Assembly: GCA_001804865.1 (NCBI GenBank)
Contig: MHBK01000012.1
Coordinates: forward strand, 1-32,323
From: Lentisphaerae bacterium GWF2_57_35
GTDB lineage: Bacteria > Verrucomicrobiota > Kiritimatiellia > CAIQIC01 > GWF2-57-35
Length of the DNA: 32,323 nt
Direction of reading: 5' to 3'
Position 1 is the stretch's first letter; each line of letters begins with the position of its first letter. Of the stretch, positions 14,865 to 21,522 are shown one piece after another. The notes beneath the pieces are model-generated. The model saw nothing but the letters and a program-made list of their open reading frames with translations. It was not told the DNA's origin and searched no databases. The position numbers and the translations under genes were made by a program.

Positions 14865-15809
14865 TCAATACGGATCGAATAACGAATTATCCTGCGGCCC
14901 GAACCAGCCGACGTCCATTTTCTTGCGCGTGTCATCGCGGGTAGAACTCATGGTTTCCGACGAAACGTGACCGTCGCACCAGACGACGTTGGCGTGGCCG
15001 TTGTGCCGGAAATGGACGGAGGGGTAGGCTTGGCCGTTTTCAGATCCTCCGGCACGCACATAACGATAAGCCTCGGCGAAGGAATACTCGATCAAGTAGG
15101 CCGGCTTGCCCAGGGGTTCGGGAAATGCCGCGTCGCAAAACATGACCGTCTCCGCCGGGCGCGCGATGGCTTCCGGCTTCATGCCTTTGGCCGCGACATC
15201 CGTGCCGTTGGCCGCCAGATAAGACCGCGAACCCACGCCCCGATCGTTGTACCCATACCCGCCGCACGAAGCCTCGAAGATGTTGTCGGATTGTTCTTCG
15301 GAAAAATGCCGGAAACCAGGACAGCGGCGGATAGTTTTCTCCTCGCCCAAGTAGCGGGCCAAAGGTCCGGACTTTCCGACGAACGGGTCGCTAATGGAAG
15401 CGCGGGCTCCATGCCAGCGTTGAAGATTGGATTTGCTGTTAATATCCGTTGCCGCCGCCACGTAATATCCATGATCGTCGGCGTACAACGTGTTGGCCGC
15501 ATGGAGCTGCCGCAGGTTGCTGGCGCAGTGAGCCCGCTCCGAAGAAGCCCGGGCGCGCCCCAGGGCCGGCGCCAGAATCCCCGCCAGCACGCCGATAATG
15601 GCCACGACCACCAGCAGCTCGATGAGCGTGAAGCCGGTTTTCCAATGATTGGAAAACCGGCGGGATTTTTTTCCAATGATTGGAAAAATAGAACAAACTT
15701 TTTCCAATGGTTGGAAAGTTAGTCCATGACTTGCGTTGAAGAAGAGGTGGCCCGGCTTCTCCGAAGACGGGCTCCCTTCGACAGAATAATGGATGGAAGA
15801 CAATCTCAT
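14865..15809 (-). CDS. Prepilin-like protein, H-X9-DG type
   Basis: The core has the type IV prepilin signature GFTLIELLVVVAIIGVLAG, cleaved after the Gly by a prepilin peptidase, with the Glu at position five of the mature protein. The C-terminus has HNGHANVVWCDGHV (H-x9-D-G), typical of the prepilin-like proteins abundant in Planctomycetes, Verrucomicrobia and relatives. The ATG at 15809 overlaps the TGA of the upstream gene (ATGA) and has GAAGG upstream, but gives a very long 59-residue leader made of repeat and operator-like DNA. A TTG at 15707 gives a 25-residue leader. No ATG, GTG or TTG lies in frame between the last palindrome and the cleavage site. The product and frame are certain, the start is not. 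Confidence 0.8.
   Translation of the reverse strand: MRLSSIHYSVEGSPSSEKPGHLFFNASHGLTFQPLEKVCSIFPIIGKKSRRFSNHWKTGFTLIELLVVVAIIGVLAGILAPALGRARASSERAHCASNLRQLHAANTLYADDHGYYVAAATDINSKSNLQRWHGARASISDPFVGKSGPLARYLGEEKTIRRCPGFRHFSEEQSDNIFEASCGGYGYNDRGVGSRSYLAANGTDVAAKGMKPEAIARPAETVMFCDAAFPEPLGKPAYLIEYSFAEAYRYVRAGGSENGQAYPSVHFRHNGHANVVWCDGHVSSETMSSTRDDTRKKMDVGWFGPQDNSLFDPY
15634..15720. promoter_or_regulatory. Three phased TTCCAA/TTGGAA palindromes (operator-like array)
   Basis: Three palindromes have equivalent centres at 15647, 15678 and 15709, exactly 31 bp apart, about three helical turns. The first (15634-15660) is a perfect 27-base palindrome with 13-base arms around one G. The second (15668-15688) is a perfect 21-base palindrome. 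The third (15696-15720) is imperfect. The shared core is TTTCCAATGATTGGAAA. They lie just before the prepilin cleavage-site codons. A dimeric DNA-binding protein is the natural explanation. Confidence 0.65.
15745..15774. repeat. AGGTGG-type repeat (family B), copy 2
   Basis: Identical over 30 nucleotides to 7646-7675, about 8 kb away. Here it lies in the long leader of the prepilin frame, just after the end of the DUF4465 gene. A related fragment (GAAGACGGGCT) occurs at 30930-30940. Confidence 0.75.
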
Positions 15810-17404
15810 TGCGGCCTTCGGATCAAGCGGTAGAACTTGCCGGGAAGCTGGGTGGCCGCGTCGTTGACGATAACCTGTTCGTTTCGGCCTGTGACGGCGC
15901 CGCCCAAGATCTGCCATTGGTCGCCATCCAACCGGTCGGACCATTGCACTTCATACACAAAATTGCTCAGGAGCAGCCAGGACGCCTGCACGCCTCCGGA
16001 TGAAGCGGCCAGGCGGCTTTCGGAAGAGGCATGAATGACGCCCACCGCGTCGAGATCGAAGCCGGGCGAGCCGGTGGTGGGGTAGGGATCGTAGATGGCG
16101 TTTCCGAAGGAATCGGTAACGGAGCCGTTGCCCATGATGTCGACGAGCCGCACGTAACGGACGGTGCGCTTATCGAGCGTCGGCGAGTCAGGCAATTCGG
16201 CCAGGTCGAAGGGTGTTCCAAATCCGAGGCCGTATTTTCCGGCCACTCCGGCAATATTCATGGTTTCCACGTAGGCGCCCCAAAACGGCACTTCGTTCGT
16301 GGTGAGCGAATGCGAGGCAAAGCGGACGAAATTCGAGCCGTCGCTGGAAACTTCCACCCAGGCCAGTTCGAGAAAAGAGTCGTTCACCGAGTTTTCGAAA
16401 ACGGCAAAATCCCAGCCGGGGCCGTCTTCGATGGCGGATGGAAACAGCAGGGTGATTTGTCCGCCGCCCCCAAGCGAGACGATCTCCCAGGCATCGTTCG
16501 ATGCCGTGCCCAGGGCCTTGGCCGGATCCATGAAGAGCGGATTGAAGCCGTAATACGGATTATTCGTGTCCCCGTCTTCAACGATGCCTGGCGCGTAATT
16601 TGTCCACCCTGACGCCCAGGCGACAAAGAGGTTGGTGCTCATGTGCAGGGCGGTGGAATGAGTCTGGCCGGCGGCGGGCGCATAGGCGTAAACAAGCTGG
16701 TCGAGGGCAAAATAACCTGGGGTGTTCATTCCGAACATGCCCGAGTCGCTGGAGCTGAGCGAAAAATGAAGGGTGGACACCTCCGTGCCGAAGGACCGCA
16801 AATCCATCCAGGTCCATGAACTTTGGATATAGTCCAGGGCATTGTTGGTGAAGCGGAAATCGGCCAGGTAACGATTCGTCGTTCCCACGATGCGGCCGCG
16901 GCGATCCTTGCCGGCGATTTCCAGCAGGAACCAATCGGGATCGTTGCCGGTGGCTCCGCCGAAACGTTTGCTGAAGCCGTATTCGTCGCCGTTGCGCATG
17001 GTCAGCGCGGCATACGTGCTGTTGTTGACGTAGAGCCCTTGTACGAAGGTCGGGAGCGCGAAGCGAATAACATCCGCTTCTTCGCCATAGGTGTCGTCAT
17101 AGGCGATTAAATATGTGCCGGCGGCCCCGTAGCCCGTGCCGCTGAATACGGCGTACTGATTAAGATAGCCCGCCGTATTGGTGTCGTTGACGTTGGACAG
17201 CGAGAATCCGCTCCAGCTATACCAGGCCGGGTTATAGTTGTTTTGGAAGAAGACGGCGTGATCGGTAAACCCGCCGGAACTATCCGACCCATTCCAGTAA
17301 GAATTCGGGATCCATGCATTCTCATTGAAGCTGACCGTGCATTGCGCGGAGGCGGCGACAACCCCTGCCGCCCAAACAGCCCAACTTATTCGAAGCCACT
17401 TCAT
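15806..17404 (-). CDS. Secreted DUF4465-domain protein under B12 riboswitch control
   Basis: 532 residues. A signal peptide (VWAAGVVAASA, cleavage about residue 20) is followed by a DUF4465-like beta domain (about 24-240: GGFTDHAVFFQNNYNPAWYSWSG, VNNSTYAALTM, WTWMDLRSFG, YFALDQLVY). A second domain follows (about 255-458: WDFAVFENSV, FLELAWVEVSSDG, VRYVRLVDIMG, GSPGFDLDAVGV), then the C-terminal module shared with the 1171-residue protein (YEVQWSDRL to FYRLI). As I recall, DUF4465 proteins of Bacteroides B12 loci (BtuH) bind cobalamin at the surface. With the cobalamin riboswitch directly upstream, a secreted corrinoid-binding role is the best inference. Binding is not shown by sequence alone. 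Confidence 0.8.
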   Translation of the reverse strand: MKWLRISWAVWAAGVVAASAQCTVSFNENAWIPNSYWNGSDSSGGFTDHAVFFQNNYNPAWYSWSGFSLSNVNDTNTAGYLNQYAVFSGTGYGAAGTYLIAYDDTYGEEADVIRFALPTFVQGLYVNNSTYAALTMRNGDEYGFSKRFGGATGNDPDWFLLEIAGKDRRGRIVGTTNRYLADFRFTNNALDYIQSSWTWMDLRSFGTEVSTLHFSLSSSDSGMFGMNTPGYFALDQLVYAYAPAAGQTHSTALHMSTNLFVAWASGWTNYAPGIVEDGDTNNPYYGFNPLFMDPAKALGTASNDAWEIVSLGGGGQITLLFPSAIEDGPGWDFAVFENSVNDSFLELAWVEVSSDGSNFVRFASHSLTTNEVPFWGAYVETMNIAGVAGKYGLGFGTPFDLAELPDSPTLDKRTVRYVRLVDIMGNGSVTDSFGNAIYDPYPTTGSPGFDLDAVGVIHASSESRLAASSGGVQASWLLLSNFVYEVQWSDRLDGDQWQILGGAVTGRNEQVIVNDAATQLPGKFYRLIRRPQ

Positions 17405-17519
17405 AACCGGCCTTTCTGCTCCTCGTGCGGGAGCGGATTAAAGGTCTCCTGCGCGGGAGTGGAAAAGAGGAAAGAAAGACTCCTCGATACTCCTCCTTCG
17501 CGAAAGAGACTGTGAGTTA
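17405..17519 (-). promoter_or_regulatory. Leader between riboswitch and DUF4465 start codon
   Basis: About 115 bases of transcribed leader lie between the B12 box and the ATG. Several purine-rich ribosome-binding-like stretches occur (AAGGAGGAG near 17497-17489, GAGGAG near 17426, AAAGG near 17414). A small hairpin (CTCTTTCG with CGAAGGAG, 17511-17496) overlaps the first of them. I see no intrinsic terminator with a T-run, so control of translation initiation or Rho-dependent control is more likely than simple attenuation. Confidence 0.4.
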
Positions 17520-17682
17520 CTGGGAGAGAAGCCCGTCTTCTGGCTTCCGGCTTCAGACCTCGGCCCGGCCTTCCCGTTTCGCGTGAGCTCAACAGTGGCT
17601 TGGGGGCTTTGTAGCCGGTTACAGCGGCGCGACCGCGTCCGATTCTCACGGACTTCCGATAGCTTCGCTCCCTTCAAGAACT
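17520..17682 (-). ncRNA. Cobalamin (AdoCbl-type) riboswitch
   Basis: Read on the minus strand, conserved cobalamin-riboswitch blocks occur in order: GTCCGTGAGAATCGGACGCG (about 17654-17635), CGCCGCTGTAACCGG (about 17629-17615), AAGCCACTG (about 17602-17594), CGGGAAGG (about 17578-17571) and the B12 box AGCCAGAAGACGGGC (about 17544-17530; consensus AGYCAGgAGACCtgCC). The order and spacing match Rfam RF00174 as I know it. It precedes the DUF4465 gene by about 115 bases. Cobalamin binding normally represses the downstream gene. Confidence 0.92.
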
Positions 17683-17688
17683 CCGCAA

Positions 17689-17717
17689 AAGTTAGTGCAA
17701 CAAGCGGGGTGTGTCAA
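17689..17717 (-). promoter_or_regulatory. Probable sigma-70-type promoter of the riboswitch transcript
   Basis: On the minus strand a perfect -35 TTGACA (17717-17712) is followed after 17 bases by TAACTT (17694-17689) as a weak -10. Transcription would start near 17682, at the 5' edge of the riboswitch fold. The spacing and position support it; the -10 matches consensus at only three positions. Confidence 0.5.
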
Positions 17718-18036
17718 GCGTCGCTGAGGACTGTCCAGCCATTGTAATTTGACTCAAAATGCATCGAACGGCTCATTTTATTAGGTCAATTTCGGCAGGA
17801 TGCCGTTCTGATTCCACTTCATAATCGTAATCGTAATCTTAATCATAATCTTTCATTCTTTTATCCAGAAGGAGATTAAGATTATGATTACGAGGGAGAT
17901 ATGATAAAAACTGTATGGGTCAAAGCCTGAGTCATAATTCCTTATCCGCGGGACGCTTTGCCATCCGTGGGTCAAAATCCTCATGGGTCGGAGTGAGTTC
18001 CACGGTTGGCAGAAGGCAGCGGCCCGGCTCTTTGCG
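17718..18036. other. Repeat-containing intergenic DNA between riboswitch and rsmE
   Basis: About 320 bp without a supportable gene. It contains the TAATCN hexamer run and inverted repeat at 17822-17893, a loosely repeated GTGGGTCAAAATCCTC / ATGGGTCGGAGTG segment (about 17968-17993), and TTTGCGTTAAA at 18031-18041, which also occurs at 5523-5533. Confidence 0.45.
17822..17893. repeat. TAATCN hexamer run with inverted 20-base arm
   Basis: Five tandem hexamers of form TAATCN run from 17822 to 17851. Bases 17825-17844 are complementary to 17874-17893 at 19 of 20 positions, giving a large AT-rich hairpin with a loop of about 29 bases. There is no T-run to make it a standard terminator. It lies in non-coding DNA downstream of rsmE and upstream of the riboswitch promoter. 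Confidence 0.75.
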
Positions 18037-18780
18037 TTAAATCGCGGCGCCTAATTCGTACCGCAAGACGCTCAGGGCATACAACGCGGCGGTTTCGGTA
18101 CGCAGGACGGTGGCGCCGAAGCTGACGGGGAGGGCGCCGGCGCGGATGGCCAGGTCCAGCTCGGCGGGTGTGAAATCCCCTTCGGGTCCGATCAGAACCG
18201 CGACGGACGCGAGAGGTTTTTCCCGGGGCTTGCGCAGCACGTCGCGCAGCGGCCGGGTTTGGCCGGTCAAGGCGCCGAGCAACATCAAATCGCAGGAGGA
18301 ACCCGTGGCCAGCGCTTGCTCCAGGGACCGCGCCGGAAAAATTTCCGGCAGGAGCGGAGCGCCGCTTTGCTTGGCGGCGTTGAGCGCGATTTTTTCCCAG
18401 CGGGCTTTTTTGTCGGCGGCGCGGTCTTCCTTAATTTGCACGACGCAATTCCGGGCGAGGACGGGTTGAATGGCGTGGATGCCCAGCTCGACGGCTTTCT
18501 GGATGATCCAGTCCATTTTTTGCTCGCGGGGCAGCGCTTGCAGCAGGACGATTTTGGGTCCGGAGGAAAGGTTTTTAGGGGTGTGTTCGATCAAGCGCAA
18601 CAAGGCCCGGTCGCCCTGGGCGGCGACGAATTGGGCGGTTCCCGATCGGCCTGCGCCGTCGAAAACATCCACCGGCTGCCCTGGCTGGATGCGCAGGACT
18701 CGAAGCAGGTGGTGGGATTCCTCCGCGCCGAGCAGCAGGTCCCCATCGGTCCAGTCTTCCGGGCGGATATGACAACGCAC
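18037..18780 (-). CDS. rsmE: 16S rRNA m3U1498 methyltransferase RsmE
   Basis: 247 residues of the SPOUT class, which methylates U1498 of 16S rRNA with S-adenosylmethionine. Family motifs include LLRVLRIQPGQPVDVFDGAG in the N-terminal PUA-like part, ALPREQKMDWIIQKAVELG, the SAM-binding knot sequences LIGPEGDFTPAE and LRTETAALYALSVL. The start is GTG at 18780 with GGGAGAG upstream. It lies 18 bp after dnaJ, probably as the last gene of the long minus-strand run. Confidence 0.95.
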   Translation of the reverse strand: MRCHIRPEDWTDGDLLLGAEESHHLLRVLRIQPGQPVDVFDGAGRSGTAQFVAAQGDRALLRLIEHTPKNLSSGPKIVLLQALPREQKMDWIIQKAVELGIHAIQPVLARNCVVQIKEDRAADKKARWEKIALNAAKQSGAPLLPEIFPARSLEQALATGSSCDLMLLGALTGQTRPLRDVLRKPREKPLASVAVLIGPEGDFTPAELDLAIRAGALPVSFGATVLRTETAALYALSVLRYELGAAI

Positions 18781-18798
18781 GAGAACTCTCCCTTAGAG

Positions 18799-19971
18799 CT
18801 ATTTCCCGATGGCTCTTTTGTGCTCGAAAAACTCGTCCGCTTTCTTCCGCACTTTTTCAAGCTGGGGATAGTTGGATTCCGTGCAGGATTCGCCGAACGT
18901 CTTGAGCAGTTCCTTCTGGTTGCCCTTGAGATTCACCGGCGCCTCGATCACGACGCGCACGTGATGGTCTCCGTTGGGCGCGCCGTGCAGACCGGGCAGG
19001 CCCTTGCCTCTCAGTCGGAAGGCGGTTCCGCTTTCGGTGCCGGGGGGGATTTTCAACGTGGCATAGCCATGAATGGTCGGCACGCCAATCTCGCTGCCGA
19101 GGGCCGCCACGTGAAATGGAATGGGCACTTCACAAAAAATATCTTCGTCGCGTCGCTGAAAGAGTTCGTGCGGATGAACGTGCAGTACGACATAAAGATC
19201 GCCGGCCAGGCCCCCGCGCGTGCCTCCCTCGCCTTTGCCCACCAGCCGCAGCCGCGAACCGGTTTCGACGCCGGGCGGAATCCGCAGTTCGATGGTGCGC
19301 TGCGCTTTCACGCGGCCTTCGCCGCGGCACTCCCGGCAGGGGTTGCGAATGGTTTCGCCCATGCCGCCGCAGGACGGACAAGTTTGGCGGACTTGGAAAA
19401 AACCGTTGGTGGTGATGACCATGCCCCGGCCTTTGCAGCGCGCGCAAGACTCTTTCTTGCTGTCCTTGTCGGCGCCGCTGCCCTTGCAGTTGGGGCATTC
19501 CTCCATGATCGGCAGCGTGATCTCGCGATGCGAACCGAAAACGGCTTCCTCAAAATCGATTTCGAGGTCGAACCGCAAGTCGGCGCCGCGCGTCGTGGAT
19601 TCCCGCGAACCGCCTTGGCCTCCGCCGAAGAAATTGTCGAAGATGCTGCCTCCGCCGCCGAAGGCGCCCATGAAGGTGCGCAGCGCTTCTTCGAGGTCGA
19701 TGCCTCCGAAGCCGCCGAACCCGGCGCCGCCGCCGCTGCCGGGGCCGAACGCCTGATGGCCGAACTGGTCGTAACGCTGGCGTTTGGCCGCGTCGCTCAG
19801 GACTTCATACGCCTCGGAGATTTCCTTGAACTTTTCCTCCGCCTCGACGTTGCCGGGATTTTTGTCCGGATGAAACTTAACCGCCAGTTTCCTGTAGGCT
19901 TTTTTGATGTCGTCGATCGTGACGGTCCGCTCGACTCCGAGAACTTCGTAATAATCGCGCTTCGACGCCAT
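18799..19971 (-). CDS. dnaJ: Chaperone DnaJ
   Basis: A full-length type I DnaJ (390 residues), the J-protein co-chaperone that stimulates DnaK ATPase and delivers substrates. The J domain (1-70) contains [10 protein letters not shown] with the essential HPD. It is followed by a Gly/Phe-rich linker ([15 protein letters not shown]) and the zinc-binding cysteine repeats [24 protein letters not shown] and CRECRGEG, then the C-terminal substrate-binding domains ([39 protein letters not shown]). AAGGAAA precedes the ATG, which lies two bases after the grpE stop. Confidence 0.97.
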   Translation of the reverse strand: MASKRDYYEVLGVERTVTIDDIKKAYRKLAVKFHPDKNPGNVEAEEKFKEISEAYEVLSDAAKRQRYDQFGHQAFGPGSGGGAGFGGFGGIDLEEALRTFMGAFGGGGSIFDNFFGGGQGGSRESTTRGADLRFDLEIDFEEAVFGSHREITLPIMEECPNCKGSGADKDSKKESCARCKGRGMVITTNGFFQVRQTCPSCGGMGETIRNPCRECRGEGRVKAQRTIELRIPPGVETGSRLRLVGKGEGGTRGGLAGDLYVVLHVHPHELFQRRDEDIFCEVPIPFHVAALGSEIGVPTIHGYATLKIPPGTESGTAFRLRGKGLPGLHGAPNGDHHVRVVIEAPVNLKGNQKELLKTFGESCTESNYPQLEKVRKKADEFFEHKRAIGK

Positions 19972-19973
19972 GA

Positions 19974-20591
19974 TCAGTTTTCCTTGTTTTGTCCGTCCGG
20001 ACCCGTGGAATCGGCGGCGGGTTGTGCGGGACCGCTGCTGACGACGACCTGCGCCGCGCGCAGCAGCCTGTCGCCGAGTTTATAGCCACGCCGGGTTTGT
20101 GCGATGACCGTTTCGGCCGGAATCTCCTCCGACGGCACGTAGGTGATGGCTTCGTGCTTGTGCGGATCGAAGATTTCTTTTTCCGCATTAACGGGTTCCA
20201 ATCCAAACTTGCGCAAGGCCGTCAGAAATTGATCGTAGACCAGCTTCAAGCCGTCCGCGACGGCCGCGAGAGCGCCGGCTTTGACGGCGTTTTGCAGGCC
20301 CAATTCGAAGTGATCGACCACGGGCAGCAGTTCCTTCAAGAGGCTTTCGTTGGCCCTCAGGCCGATTTCCGCCTGCTCCCGCTGGGTGCGTTTGCGGAAG
20401 TTGTCGAAATCGGCGTGCAGTCTCAGCAGTTGATCCTTCAGCGCGTCGACCTCCCGGGCGCCCTCGGCACTTTCCGGCGGAGGCGCCTCCACGGCCGGCG
20501 TCAGCGGAATCATTTCTGCCGAAGCGGCGGCTTCTTCCGGCGCTTCTTGCGGCTGGCAATGGTTCTTGTTTTTCGAATGACGGTCTTTCAT
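19974..20591 (-). CDS. grpE: Nucleotide exchange factor GrpE
   Basis: 205 residues. The start at 20591 is preferred because AAGGA lies 6-10 bases upstream. The N-terminal 60 residues are low-complexity (Glu/Ala/Pro). The GrpE long helix follows ([24 protein letters not shown]), then [12 protein letters not shown] and the C-terminal beta wing ([33 protein letters not shown]). GrpE releases ADP from DnaK. dnaK itself is not in the window. No CIRCE inverted repeat is visible upstream. Confidence 0.96.
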   Translation of the reverse strand: MKDRHSKNKNHCQPQEAPEEAAASAEMIPLTPAVEAPPPESAEGAREVDALKDQLLRLHADFDNFRKRTQREQAEIGLRANESLLKELLPVVDHFELGLQNAVKAGALAAVADGLKLVYDQFLTALRKFGLEPVNAEKEIFDPHKHEAITYVPSEEIPAETVIAQTRRGYKLGDRLLRAAQVVVSSGPAQPAADSTGPDGQNKEN

Positions 20592-20678
20592 GGCACGGTC
20601 CTTATAAATTATAAAATATTCCTGAGCAGAGCGGTTAAGCCCTTGCCCCGCGTGATGCAAACCAGGGAAGAATAGCGA

Positions 20679-21140
20679 TTACAGGCGTTTCGTCAATCGC
20701 AGGTAATTGCCGACGCGCGTTCCGCGTTCGTAGGATACGTCGTCCACAAAGTGGGTGATGACATACAACCCCAGCCCCCGCTCCTGCTTTTCAGCCAGCC
20801 ACTGATCGAGCTGTAAAGGAGTGCGGCTGGCATAGTCGAAGCCCGAGCCGTGGTCGTAAATCTCCACCACGATGCGGTCGCGATAATGCTTCATGTGCAG
20901 GCGAATGGTGTGCTCGTGCATGTCGTCCGCAGCGGCCTCGCCCCCGTAGCTGTGTTCGATGATGTTGGTGCAGGCCTCATCCACGGCCATTTCCAATTGG
21001 CTGCACTGCGACTCCGTCAACCCGGCCCATTGGCAGGCGTCGCTGATAATCTGGCGCACGCCCCTAAGCTCGCAGTATCGTCCGGAGATTTCGAGTTTAA
21101 GGTGCTTAAGAATCGTCTCGGTTGTAGGTAAACTCGTCAT
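20679..21140 (-). CDS. Anti-sigma factor serine/threonine kinase (RsbW/HATPase-like)
   Basis: 153 residues with the GHKL ATPase fold of RsbW/SpoIIAB kinases. The N box is EMAVDEACTNIIEHS (E55, N59), the G1 box DHGSGFD (97-103) and the G2 box RGLGLYVI (121-128). Such proteins bind a sigma factor or another target and phosphorylate STAS antagonists. The start at 21140 is chosen because GGGAGGG lies upstream at good spacing; an ATG at 21155 overlaps the previous stop without a ribosome-binding site. It lies directly after a STAS gene and near a SpoIIE phosphatase, a standard partner-switching set. Confidence 0.9.
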   Translation of the reverse strand: MTSLPTTETILKHLKLEISGRYCELRGVRQIISDACQWAGLTESQCSQLEMAVDEACTNIIEHSYGGEAAADDMHEHTIRLHMKHYRDRIVVEIYDHGSGFDYASRTPLQLDQWLAEKQERGLGLYVITHFVDDVSYERGTRVGNYLRLTKRL

Positions 21141-21154
21141 CGACATCCCTCCCA

Positions 21155-21499
21155 TCAGGCAAATTTCCGAATGGCTTGGTCGATATCGCTGAAAATATCC
21201 AGGATCTTGTGAAATCCCAACAGTTCGACGATGTTAAAAATCTTTGGCGACAGGCGAGCCAGTTTCAGGTCGCCCTTTTGTTCCCGCGAACGCCGGGCAA
21301 AGCCGATCAGCGCCCCTAAGGCGGCGCTGCTGATATAATCGAGGCTGGCGCAATCCAAGATGACGTGATGACGTTTGGTTTCTCTCAGCTCGTTCAACGC
21401 GCTTTCAAGCTTGGGAAACGAATAGGCATCCAAAGAACCGTCCAAGTGCAGAATATCGAGATGATCTTTCTGCTCGCGAGTAATTACACATTCCCTCAT
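21155..21499 (-). CDS. STAS-domain anti-sigma factor antagonist
   Basis: 114 residues forming a single STAS domain, like SpoIIAA/RsbV. The phosphorylation-site loop is ILDCASLDYISSAALGALIG, with S57/S58 at the expected position. GGAGG precedes the ATG at 21499; a longer frame lacks support. In its unphosphorylated form it should bind and sequester the adjacent HATPase kinase; the upstream SpoIIE phosphatase would restore that form. Confidence 0.92.
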   Translation of the reverse strand: MRECVITREQKDHLDILHLDGSLDAYSFPKLESALNELRETKRHHVILDCASLDYISSAALGALIGFARRSREQKGDLKLARLSPKIFNIVELLGFHKILDIFSDIDQAIRKFA

Positions 21500-21522
21500 G
21501 AAAAAACCTCCATCCAACTACT

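Noticed and set aside
18259..20085. 608-codon plus-strand open frame
   Set aside because: It is antisense to rsmE, dnaJ and part of grpE, which are certain. It reflects codon bias, not a gene.
20600..20640. TATAAT at 20613-20608 (minus) as the grpE promoter
   Set aside because: No matching -35 at 16-18 bases, and the start site would leave almost no room for the ribosome-binding site before the ATG at 20591. Not annotated as a feature.
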